From assembly GCA_018398765.1 (NCBI GenBank), contig JAHBMJ010000201.1:1-30000 (forward strand): a DNA stretch of 30,000 bases. Direction: 5' to 3'. The notes beneath the pieces were generated by a model that was not told where the DNA came from, did not search any database, and saw nothing but the letters and a program-made list of their open reading frames with translations. This DNA is from Chromera velia. Lineage: Eukaryota; Sar; Chromeraceae. This document shows positions 1 to 10,277 of the stretch, in pieces. A program made the position numbers and the translations under genes. Position 1 is the stretch's first letter, and each line of letters opens with the position of its first letter.

Positions 1-1
1 T

Positions 2-35
<34 letters not shown>

Positions 36-60
36 ATGTATGTATGTGTGTGCATGTGTG

Positions 61-96
<36 letters not shown>

Positions 97-112
97 TGTG
101 TCTGTGGGTCTG

Positions 113-143
<31 letters not shown>

Positions 144-255
144 GTGTGTGTGTGTGTGTGCGGCTGTGTGTGCGTGCGGCTGTGTGTGTGTGTGTGTGTG
201 TGTGCGCGTGCGTTCCTTCCTTCCTTCGTTCCTTCCGTCGTTCCTCCGTTCCTTC
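1..255. repeat. Compound TG / TCTG / TTCC microsatellite
   Basis: The first quarter kilobase is simple sequence: long (TG)n runs, a (CTGT)n block at about 114-142, more TG mixed with CGGC units, then TTCC/TTCG repeats to about 250. The repeats stay open in several frames, so Cys-Val-rich ORFs here are artefacts. The TG and CTGT on the plus strand match the sense-strand repeats inside introns elsewhere in the window, so this could be part of an intron of a plus-strand gene that starts outside the window. No exon is visible to test that. Confidence 0.9.
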
Positions 256-2182
256 GTGCGTAAGGGCGTCCGACCGACGTGTATCCACCTTTTCGCCTCT
301 CTTAGTTGGCATGTCTTAGACGTGCTATATGAATAACTACACGTTGCAACCTCCGCCGTCTCATGGCTCGGATGTACCCTGTTTGCAGAGCATGTTTGGA
401 CATGGCACAGACACGTATATCAATCTGAACCACGTGGGAGACCAGAAAGAGGCCCTTGTAGAATATGACCTCCCTCACTGGTGAAAACACGACACATTAC
501 GCAAAGAAACTGTAGCAAGATGTTTGAAATCTCCAGCGTGCAGACCTAGGTCCAGACGTTTGTAAAGTTTTTTATATTTTCATTCACCCAGTAATTCAGT
601 GGAATTCACCAACTTAAACCTAAAAATACATGATGGCGTGACGATGCGGCATTTTAGTAAAAAATGTTCAATCGTAACTTCGTATTAAATAAACTTGAAG
701 TTGCTAAGAATATGAAATAACGTCTATGTTAACTTGAAGCTCAAAGAACTTAAAAAAAAACTGTAGTAACATGGAGATTTCCGTTACAAGGCTGAGGGGT
801 GTATAAAAGGTTGTTTCTTTCTAAGAAAGGCCTTCGCATCCATATAAGCAGACATGGAAAGCAGCTAACGAAGCCTTCCTGTGTCAAAAAAGAAATCACA
901 TGCAAAGCAGGGAAGGGTCTCCGAGAAGGAAAGCCTGGTGCTGGGGTGCCGTGTAAAGCAGATTTTGATAAAGTACCGGTACGGACGGGCCTGTGCAGTG
1001 ATGGGGCTGGCGCTATAAAGTAGCTTGACATGGGTGGCAGACTACCTCTCATGAATCAGCATCATTCATGTACAAGCATGCTGCTCCAGAAGTAAAAGAG
1101 TTTGAAAACAAGCATCCTGGTGCGTTGCTAGGTGCATTACCGCCAAACGTAAGACGCCTATTTATAGGCTGATGGCGATGGCGTATGATGATGAATGATT
1201 GATGATGATGATGAGTAACATTCTACATAATCCTATAACATTCCAGTACACCCTGGCATGACCCTGCAAGTTTGAGTAATTTAGCCACCACTGAGTAATT
1301 TAGAAAAATTAATTTAACGTAGTAATTTAAAGTAATTTAGCATAATTTAAAGTAATTTAAAGCAGTAGACTAAAGTAATTTACTAGGTAATTTATGAAGT
1401 TAAATTACTAATTTTAGTCAAAGTAACTGTCAAATTCAGTGTCAAACTTTGGAGGCTAGTTTGAAGGTCAATTTCCGCGGTAAAGTAATAATAATAAAGA
1501 GTTCGACGTTCAAACTGGGACTGCTTATAAGTCTATATAGATGTACAGTCTTCTTCTCTGTTCCACTCATTTGAAAGGAGATAAGGTCTTATCTCTTCTC
1601 TTTTCTTCTTTTCTGTTCTTTTCTTTTCAGCTCTGCACATTTGCCGGCCTTTAATTTTGGGGCCTTCTTGGCATCCCAGCCAACAGCCCTGCACCCGTCA
1701 CAACATGTTTGTCATGCAACACCATGTCAATGAAACTCATCATTCAATTTCATGAACATGGCATGCATGCATCTGGACTGGTCGGACTGAGAAACTGAGA
1801 GTTGCCTTCGGTCCAGAGACCAACTAGGTCGGCTGCAAATCCGGTCTCACCTTCCACCCGCTTAAGATCTGAAAGCGAATGTGTCGGATTCGAGGGAAGA
1901 GTGCCAGTGAGAGAGTCAAAGAAGAACGCAAAGGGTTTAGATCTTTTTCGCACTTTGTCCTTTTTCTTCCCCCCCACTAAGGCTCCCTCTGACCCTTCAC
2001 TTTCTTTCTCATCCATCGACAGCCTTCTTGGACTTGCAGCTACAGAAAGGAAAGGGTCCATGCAGACCACCTCAACGACCGCTTCTCCAGCATCCCGCCC
2101 TTCTTCCTGTGCCCTCTTCATTTCAAAACCAACCTCCCCACTTTCACTTCCAAAGCCAAAAGACCGATCTAGAAACGGCCTA
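256..2182. other. Intergenic or 3' flanking spacer, no convincing gene
   Basis: Mostly AT-rich sequence. A block at about 1290-1420 repeats TAAAGTAATTTA-like units in both orientations, and GATGAT repeats lie at about 1177-1215. A 74-codon plus ORF at 799-1023 carries an H-x3-H pair in a zinc-finger-like context but lacks the matching Cys pair; it may be a relic. A strong polypyrimidine tract ends in CAG at about 1586-1630 on the plus strand and looks like a 3' splice site, but no coding exon follows. ORFs at 1750-2286 face the last exon of the minus-strand gene and are not supported by splice logic. One TGCATGCA lies at 1764-1771. Confidence 0.6.
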
Positions 2183-5100
2183 TCACCCAACCGTCTCCTT
2201 GCCGTCTCCATCTTGATCGTCGTCGTCCTCACTGTCTGTTCCTTTGTCTGCCTCCTTCGCCTTTTTTGTTGAGTCTTCCGCCTCACACTGCTTCATTCGA
2301 CGTTTTGTGGAGGTTTTCGGACTGCAAACAACGTTCACATTTGCAGAAAGAGAAAGATTGATACATTTGACGTCATGGAGGAGAACGTGCATGAAAGAAG
2401 AAGGTTGCACGTTCGAAAGTGAGCTGCTACATTGAGAGACATGCGCCTCCATAAACCGTCGTACACTTTGGACATGCACATTGAATTGTTTCTCCCTCCC
2501 TCCATATGCATGATCCCAGGCAGGCTTCATCTCCATCCAGACATACCTTGAGTCTGCCGTGGGAAGGCATATGGCCTTTCCTCTCACAGAGAACTTCCTC
2601 CCGCCGAACGCGCTGTCTGCCCTGATATGCGCCTTGAGCTTCGGTGAGGTATTCTTCTTCTGAATATGAATATTGAGAGAGGCGTCGATTCCCTCTTGTG
2701 ACATCGCGCTCACGATCTCCGTCTTGATATTTTCCTTGTGCCACTCAGAGGCCTGCCCGAAGAGATCTCCCAAGCAGACTTGCAGTTCCACCTTGGCCTG
2801 CAAAGGGAATGAATGAGAGGGGCCACGTTCACTCAAACCGCAGTGCAGACAAAAACAAACTAACCTCAGATGTAACATCGACCCCGAGGTTCAAAAATGC
2901 GCTGCGATATGGGTTGTGCTCACCTGCAACATATTCTGAAAATTGTTGCTCTACGAAAGGACATACAGAAGACACTGTACTGCAGATTGTCGCAAAAATT
3001 CACGAAAAGACTTCGATGGCATGTAAATCATCCGATCACATGATGGATGAGAGAATGCGAAGACCTTTTCCGGGTCAGAACAAATTAAGATTGTGTTGGC
3101 ATGCAAAAACGACCACATAGGACTATGAAAACTAAGACCCAAAGGAGACGACAAGAACCTCGCAGACGCAAAGACGGACACTCAGCTACGGGATTCATAC
3201 TTTGTGGTATGTATTCACATATGAGAGGCTCTGATATCGATGTCTAGACCTCCCCTGGGGGCCACCCATCCCTTGGAAGCGCAGCCCAATTTCGCTGAGC
3301 GCATCAACTGCAGATGTGAAGCCCCCCCCATGTTCTGCGGTGCGTTCGTGTGAGCATGAGTGTGAGCGTGCGAGAATGACAAGAGATAGGGTGAATGTCT
3401 TGAAGAGACCGAAAGAGGCAGAGCAATTATTAAAGGAAAGAAAGGGCAAGGTCCTCGTTGTGTTTGTTGTTCTTTCAGCCCGCGTGCAGATTCGACATCG
3501 CCGTTCTTGGTCCGCTGCGACCCGAAGAGATGATGCCAGTCTCCTGCACACAGAAGATAAGACAAGCAGAAGGGAGCAAGAAAGCAAGTCACCATAGCAG
3601 GCATGCGTCCCCACCGGTGTCGATTCCTTTGCCACGTCTGGCATGGTCATCGAGGTTCTGTTGTGATTGTTCACGCGCTGCAAGCAGCAGAGTTGTCCCA
3701 GACGTACATACAGTTTCTCAACAGCAGATCACACAATCCTGCCAAAGAGTGTAAGCTCCTACGAGGAATAAATGCACAAGGATGCAATTGAGGGCACTCT
3801 ACAAAAAGCTGTGTGGAGTTCTTGCTTATTCATGCGGGCAATCCATCTCGCGGAAACTTTAGCCATGCAGAACAGGCGTGCAAAAGCAGACAGAGGTTGA
3901 TGTATTGCAGAACTTTGAAAAAAAAAAGAAAAATGCAATTTTTGCAAGGGCAGACTTCGATTGCATACAAACGGATCGATCGACTGATTGTCAATGACAC
4001 GCTGACAAACAAGGCAGAGAACTTCAAGGTCAGATGGATGGACAAACAGAGAGTCAGGCAACCGAAAAAATGATATCCAATAAACGAACGGAGGCATGAA
4101 CCAACCCGAGTCTGTTTTCCGAGTTTCTTTCGCTCTGTCTCCCCGTTAAAAGCACTCTCCGCAGTCGTTTGAGACAACCTCTCAAAATCCTGCAAGAAAG
4201 AAAGAAAGAAAGAAAGAAAGAGAGAAAAAAAAAATGAAAAAATGAATGAATGAATGAATGAATGAATGAATGGATGGAAGGAAGGAAGGAAGAAAGGAAA
4301 GAAGGAAGGAAGGAAGGAAGGAAGGAAAGAACGAAAGGAGGAATGAAGGAAGGAAGGAATGAAGGAAGGGAAACAAGAAAAACATGAAAGAAAGAAACAA
4401 AAATACAAAAAAAGAAAGAACAACAAAAAAGGATGCTTTGAGAAGCGGAGTGAAGTACACAGAGCACTGCATGGAACCTCATCGATCGAATTCATTTTTC
4501 ACACACTCTCCATTTAATTTGTTAGATGCCTGATGCGCATGCACAGCTAGATATCAAACAGTAACTGTTCACGCGAATGAACGCAGATCAAAGAGGGGAA
4601 AAATGTGCGGAGCACGAAAAGTTTGTACACTTTTCTCGAGATTTCACATGTGTCTTATCGTGCTGAGCGTTAAAAATGCTACGGGCTGCTTTACCGCCAG
4701 CCCCTGTCTCTCTGCATGCGTCGACAACTTGTGTCATATTGATGCATTGACCGCTTGACAGGCTGATTGACTATTTCGTGGTCGATATGACTGACATGTT
4801 ATGCAAGCTGCGGCTACTTGCTCACTGGTTGCCAGTGGCTGACCAACCTTGAGCGAGTAGATCTTCATCTTTTGTCCTTCAAGAAGCGCGCCAGAAGCCT
4901 CGAGACCCTTCCGATAGCCTTCGAGAGTGCGAAAGGTAACATGCGCAAGTCTGCAGACACACACAAATGGATAGAAAGACAAAAGCGTCATCTCCTTTTG
5001 AGATTCCTGGGGTAGCTCCTCAAATCGGTTATTCTTCTGTTACTCACTGCAATTGTGGACATCATCTTTCCTTTCCTTCTCTCCTTTTTCCGCCTAGACA

Positions 5101-6318
5101 GAACAGACATACAGAGAGAGACATACAGGGATAGAGAAAGAGACATAGATAGAGCAAGAGGCAAAGACACAGAGAGGCAGAGACAGGCAGAGAAGAAGTG
5201 AGACGGACACACACACAAACTGGCAAAAAGACAGAGTGTCTGAGACTTACAGACAAAACGGAAAGCACACAGCAAAAACACATGCGGAGCAATCGGAAAA
5301 TGAAACAATGGAACACACTCACACACACCCCTCACATGCCCTTTTGAAATTCCAGAATTTCTGTCTCTGTCAAGTTTAATGTCTACGACGCTGCCCTTTC
5401 CAGGTCTTCCCTCTCCCTGCAAGCAATTAAGGCAGTCAGCAATCAGAAAGACAGCACAATGGTGGCAAAATGTCGACACAACAGCCGAAAGAGGATGAGT
5501 ATTCACTCTCCACTGCATGGCCATCGGGACAGTGACGCTGATCATACTTGAATTCCACCTGTGCGACAGGAAACAAATTGAGAATGGGCAAAACAAGAAT
5601 TAGATGTAAATTTGAGAGCCAAAGTGCATGAACCTACTTTTGAGAAAAAATCGAAAATCTTTTTTTCGTCCACGTGTACAGGTAGCTTTGGCAGCACAAC
5701 CCTCGTGGTGGTGGGATCGGTGCACAGCTGGGCAAGATCCGCTCCCTGCAAAAAAGAGACGTAGAATAGTGGAAGAAGGCTTTCGGGAAAGACATAGGGA
5801 AAACGAATTCACCCAAGAAAGCACATAGATCGGTACGGGATCGATCTTCACAACCTCATGCAGTGTGGTATGCAGCGCTTGTTTCAAATGAAAGCGTGAG
5901 TGAAAAAGAGCCACCGAGACGTGAAAAGAAACTAGCAAAAAAAGAGCCACAGAACATAGATGTGCAAAGAAACTAGCAAAGAAAAAAGGGAATCGAACAG
6001 CTTTGAGAGATACAAAGGAAGGTCATCAGACAATACAAAGACACCCTAGTATGTCGAAAATGCATTTTTTGACTCACATTACCAACAATCCATGCATGCC
6101 GGAAATCATGAATGCATGTGAAAGAGGACGCGTCGACTGTCTGGACCGACTGCTTTCCATTCACTTCTGTCCGTCTAAATTTCCCAAATTCTGAATCCCG
6201 CTGAAACCGGCCTGTTTGCTAAATGAATGCAAAAATTTAAACTGCAGACCAACCGCAGACGCCTTGAGTCCGTTCGAGTTGGGGCACTGCCTTCGAACAA
6301 AGAGATCGGCGAATCCTG
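2183..6318 (-). CDS. RRM RNA-binding protein exons with charged C-terminus (probable 3' part of an AAA-RRM gene)
   Basis: I read eight minus-strand exons whose phases chain exactly: 6315-6254, 5745-5638, 5416-5340, 4950-4848, 4189-4102, 3307-3219, 2797-2547 and 2321-2183 (TGA stop). Exons two to four form one RNA recognition motif: VVLPKLPVHVDEKKIFDFF gives beta1 and helix 1, VVDIKLDRDRNSGISKG leads into RNP1, and KGLAHVTF is RNP1 itself. The general form resembles RBM39/CAPER-type RRMs. RNP1 is rebuilt only if the intron at 5339-4951 has a GC donor. The next exons are unrecognised. The last exon carries a basic cluster (KRRMK, then KKAK) like a nuclear localisation signal and an acidic tail (DSEDDDD), so a nuclear RNA role is likely. 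Exon 5745 starts with GADLAQLCTD, an AAA lid motif. The 4189, 3307 and 6315 exons are the least certain; 4189 could also end at 4106. Confidence 0.6.
4196..4430. repeat. AAAG / GAAT / GGAA tetranucleotide array in intron
   Basis: Successive (AAAG)n, (AATG)n and (AAGG)n blocks lie immediately upstream, in transcript order, of the exon that starts at 4189. On the minus (sense) strand they read CTTT, CATT and CCTT, so the array forms the polypyrimidine side of that intron's acceptor. Long Phe/Ser/Leu-rich minus ORFs over this stretch are only the repeat being read as codons. Confidence 0.9.
5090..5330. repeat. Degenerate ACAGAGA / CAGACA repeat in intron
   Basis: Imperfect AGACA, CAGAGA and CACACA units fill the 389-base GC-AG intron between the RRM exons 5416-5340 and 4950-4848. 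On the transcribed (sense) strand the block reads as TCTG, TCTC and TGTG. The sequence is less regular than the large block at 6.6-8.0 kb but is made of the same tetranucleotide family. Confidence 0.75.
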
Positions 6319-6567
6319 CTGGTTTGAAAAAGACCACGGTGACAAAGGATAAAGACAAACACAGGGTGCGATCAAGATCCGGAACCAGACGACACAAATA
6401 AAGCAATGAAATCAAAGAAATAAAGACCAGTGATCACAAGACATTGAAACAACCAAGGTGATTACAAGTGGTGCATGATGGATGGTCCATGATCTAGAGA
6501 GATGAAGAGAGAGCGGGAAAGGTACGAGACGTTTACACGTCAATTAAGGGAAGCATTCCAGACAGAT

Positions 6568-6604
6568 TACAGCTAGACAGACTATATGGTTTCTTTCCCT
6601 CCTC

Positions 6605-6636
<32 letters not shown>

Positions 6637-6834
6637 TGACAGACAGACAGACAGACAGACAGACTGAGAGACAGACACATAGACAGACAGACAGACACGC
6701 AGACAGACACACAGACTATACGTTTCTTTTTTTCTCTTCCTCCTATTCTTCATGTACACAATGAACAAAAAGGAAAGAAAAAACAAACAAAGACAGAGAG
6801 ATAAACAGACACACACACACACACACACGCACAC

Positions 6835-6874
<40 letters not shown>

Positions 6875-7722
6875 AGACAGACGGACAGACAGACTGTATG
6901 TTTCTTCTTCTCCCTCCTTTTCTTCAGACAGACAGCTAGATTGACAGACTGACTGACTGACTAACTAACAGACAGACTATATGTTTCTTTTTCTCCCTCT
7001 TTTTCTTCATGAACACTGACAGACAGAGAGACAGACAGACAGATAGACAGATAGATAGACCTAGAAACAGACCATATGGCAGACAGACAGACACACTATA
7101 TGTTTCTTCTTCTCCCTTCTTTTCTTCATGTACATAGCAGACAGCCACACAGAGAGACAGAGAGAGAAAGAAACAGATAAGCTTTCTGTTTCTTTTTTTC
7201 TCTCCCACTGGCAGAAAGACAGACAGGCAGGCAGACACTGTCAGGCAGTCTGCGACAGACAGAGAGACAGACAGACCGACAGGCAGACGCACTGTGACAT
7301 ACAGACAGGCAGAAAGGTAGACAGAAAGACGGAAAGACAGACAGGTAGCCACGTAGCCAAACAGCCAAGCAGCTAGAAAGACAATCTGTTTCTGTTTTTC
7401 TCTTCATGCTAGACAGACGGGTATACAGACAGAAAGACTGACAGACGAACCATATGTTTCTTTTTTCTCTCCCTCCTTCTGACAGACAGAAAGACTATAT
7501 CGTCTCTTCTTCACAGAGGGACAGACAGACTATGTGTTTCTTTTTATTCTTCTCCCTCCTTTTCTATGGGCAGACAAACACACAGACATACATACAGACA
7601 GGCAGACAGGTCGAAAGGTAGACAGACTATATCGTGACGGTCTTTTCTTAGACAGACAGACTATATGTTTCTTCTTCTGCCTTCTTTCTATCATGTACAT
7701 ACATACATACATACATACATTC

Positions 7723-7762
<40 letters not shown>

Positions 7763-7990
7763 CAGACAGGTAGACAGGCAGGGAGGCAGGCCGGCAGACG
7801 GACGGGCAGATGGGCAGACAGGTCTTCTTCTTTTTTTCAGTTTTTTGTTTCTTCTTTTCGTCTCCTTTCACTGACTGTGATGATGGATGAGCTTCCATTT
7901 CTTTCTTCCTCTCTCCCTATTTTTCTTCTCGTTTCATTACTTCTTTTGGCAAGACAGACAGACAGATAGACAGACGATAATCTTGTTCTT
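6568..7990. repeat. Large composite repeat: (CAGA)n spacers with a TATATGTTTCTTCTTC core
   Basis: About 1.4 kb of alternating units. Each unit is a variable (GACA)n stretch followed by a roughly 35-base core of the form GACTATATGTTTCTT, then CTCCCTCC and TTTTCTTCATG, often with TACA after it. Core copies of varying quality start near 6577, 6714, 6890, 6977, 7095, 7445, 7493, 7528, 7625 and 7660; weaker ones lie near 7180, 7385 and 7975. A CA/GA tract sits at about 6808-6872 and (ACAT)n at about 7695-7722. The block lies in the 1.8 kb intron between the AAA lid exon (ending 8123) and the exon starting 6315. Near-identical cores recur at 12420-12530 in another gene. Confidence 0.9.
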
Positions 7991-8122
7991 TCTTTTGTAC
8001 GCAATGCTGCTTACCCTGCATTCTGTCTGTCTTCTCTCCATATGAGACACATAAATGTGCATCAGATAACTGGGTGTTGCATGCATGTACCCCGTGTTCT
8101 TTTTTTTTTGTTCTTTACGTAC

Positions 8123-9465
8123 CGGCAGCTTTGTTGAAGTGGTGCTGGTTCACGACAATGTCCACTGACTCTTCGGCCTCCTCAGTGTCCACCTGGTCTC
8201 GTAAGCCGGCGATGAGGGCTTCCGTGCAGATCTTTTGCAGATCTGCCCCCTGCAAACAAAAAGGGGAAGAAAGAGGCCCCATGATCAGAGGCAGACATTC
8301 TATCCGAGACCATCCAAGTTACAGCCAAGTTGTCATCATCCACCTACTGAACTTTTTGTCTGATGGTCAAAATCTGCCTCTCGCAGCCGAGCGTCCCGTT
8401 CTCTGTCTCTTTTTCGCGCGCTGTCGCGATTTTTTCCTTGTTCTTCTGTACATGTTGTGTCTGCTTGGTATATTTCATTCGTGTCGACACGATTCTGATT
8501 CTGATTCGACTGACTGAGAGGCCCCTTGTCCTTTGAGCGATGTCTTGCAGCTTGACGTTGCCTTGCAGCTTCATGTGTGCGGTGTGCAGCTTCAAGATGG
8601 CCAGACGCTCGTCGTAGTCGGGAAAACCCATCGAGATTTTGTGTTCGAAGCAGTCTGCAGAGAAAAGAGCGAGAGGGGTGAGGTATCCTGATCAATGGAA
8701 AAAAAACCAATTTGATTGACTGAAAAAAGTAAGAAAACACTGGAATGACCATCTGTCACACACGGTGAATGCGGTCAACGTCGACAATTACGGACAAGTA
8801 AGGGCCTGGTATGGTAATAAGAGTGCAGCCACAGCACCGCTGCTAGGCACCGCTGCGACGGGGAATTAATAGAATCGAAAAATCATGATCGTTGACATGG
8901 AAAGCATGCAGAATCAGAAAGCAAACCCGGGCAGAAAGAGAGGGGACAGAGAGCTTCGTGTGTATGATCGGAGCCGAAGCAGACAAGCAAGCTGACTCAG
9001 GATTCGAGAGTCCAGCAGTCTTGGTCTATTCGTTGCCGAAATTATAGCCACTTTGTGGTCTCGGCCTCGGAGAAGAGAGAACAGTGCTGTCTTTGTTTGA
9101 TTTTCGGAGAGAGAGAGGTTTTTCGTTCCCTCTTTGTCCCTCGCAAGTGCTTCGATGTCATCAATGAAAACAACAGACGGCGCATGTTCTTTCGCATTTT
9201 TGAAGAAAAGTTTTAGATTCTCCGCGCTGTCTCCAACCAGAAGATCTGCAGCTGTCGTCGCAAAGGTGGTGATCCTGCTTGTCTGCTCGCTGAGGACTTT
9301 CTGTATCATTGTTGTTTTCCCCACACCCGAGGGACCCATGACCAGAAAAGTCCTTTTACTGTTCAGGCCAGAGAAGCCGCTACGACCTAACACCCCCACC
9401 TTTTCCCTCAGCATGTCCAGCTGCCGAGAGTACCCAGCAAAACCCCCCCGTCTTTCACACGCCAC
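8123..9465 (-). CDS. AAA ATPase, p97/CDC48-like module (5' part of the minus-strand locus)
   Basis: Three exons: 9465-8997, 8654-8515 and 8249-8123, with phases that join cleanly. Counting from the Val codon at 9465, Walker A GPSGVGKT is at residues 44-51 and Walker B VVFIDDIEA at 98-106; sensor 1 ends ISATNRP. The next exon supplies FEHKISMGFPDYDERLAIL and the helical lid. Its end TRGLS joins GADLQKICTEA, the classic lid signature of CDC48/VCP-type AAA domains. Two things are odd: the usual Walker B Glu is Asp (DD), and the RxxGR arginine-finger stretch after LLDSR seems to be missing. The first exon's donor is unsure (8997 or 8985). An in-frame stop precedes 9465, so translation starts in an upstream exon or at the internal Met 18; an ATG at 9652 with a phase-0 donor is one candidate. 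The last exon ends in phase 1 and can continue into 6315-6254. Confidence 0.8.
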
Positions 9466-10277
9466 CTATGAGGGTATGTCTGCCAGTGGTTTCCTCTCTC
9501 CTTCACTATGCGGATGTGTTGTTTATTGTCCGTTCTCTGCGTTTGTATGATCAAACAAGGAGGCACTGCGGAGACGGAGAGGTTGAAGGGGAGGATGAAG
9601 AAGAAATGAAGAACAAGGAGAACCTTGATAAGAATTCAGCACTGGAAGGCATGAAGGAGGCAAGAGGAAGCTAGAAGAATCGGAACCTCCGTGGGTCATG
9701 GGTTTGTTCGATCTTTCACCTGTGTAAATCTGTATGCATGTATATATATATATATATGCCTCTTTCTAATCTAATTATTAATATAAGTTTTGTATAAGTT
9801 TTGTTAATTGTTTCTTCATTCATAGAATTCTCATACATGCATGCATGCAGACACATGTATGCAGGGCGATTCGCAAAGCGCGCGCGGACTCAAGTGCATG
9901 ATAGTGCATGGGCCCCGGCAATGCATGATGCCGCCTGTACACGTGTCGTGCATGATTCTTGAATACCACAATATACCACACAATCGACTCACTTTCATTC
10001 GCCTTCGTTGATGCTGTATCGCCATGGGTTGGTAGAACAGGTTTCAGTAGCACGAGGAACAAACTTAAGGGAACTCTTGTCGCTCCCAAGCTTCTGCAAA
10101 ACAACAGCGCATTGTGCTACCCGCAGAGACGCCGCGGTGCGTCGGGTAACAACACAACTGCCATTGCTGCACCGCGATTGGAACGCCGAAGTCAACTGAG
10201 CAGAGCCTTTATTGTGGCTACCTGCAGCCACAGATTGTGTTTGCATCTAGTTGTTCTCGAGCAGAGGAAGGGGAGCA
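9466..10277. promoter_or_regulatory. Divergent promoter region between the AAA gene and the acyltransferase gene
   Basis: This gap separates a minus-strand gene start from a plus-strand ATG at 10278, so it should hold both promoters. It contains a (TA)n tract at about 9739-9757, two overlapping TGCATGCA sites at 9838-9849, a GCGCGCGCGG stretch near 9878-9888 and a second GC-rich patch at about 10120-10150. A possible first exon of the AAA gene (ATG at 9652) would also lie here. I see no defined TATA box that I would call. Confidence 0.55.

Noticed and set aside
6-336. Three overlapping plus ORFs rich in Cys and Val
   Set aside because: Direct translation of the (TG)n and (CTGT)n microsatellite; no gene-like composition.
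799-1023. Plus ORF with SKKGLRIHISRH, like half of a C2H2 zinc finger
   Set aside because: No Cys pair at the expected distance, no splice partner and an unremarkable length; at most a relic.
1750-2286. 178-codon minus ORF after the stop at 2183
   Set aside because: The last exon already ends in a stop in the phase set by its acceptor; the ORF would need a frame change.
3522-3543. A 22-base exon reading ETGIISS between the 4189 and 3307 exons
   Set aside because: It can be phased with the alternative donor at 4106, but it is tiny and a direct 4102-to-3307 join needs no such exon.
6568-7990. CRISPR-like or tandem array of spaced repeats
   Set aside because: Spacers are themselves (GACA)n microsatellite, the cores are diverged and the DNA is eukaryotic and intronic; no CRISPR features.
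9468-9674. Plus ORF with an acidic DGEVEGEDEEEMK stretch
   Set aside because: Antisense to the probable start of the AAA gene and without splice or start support; low-complexity purine sequence.
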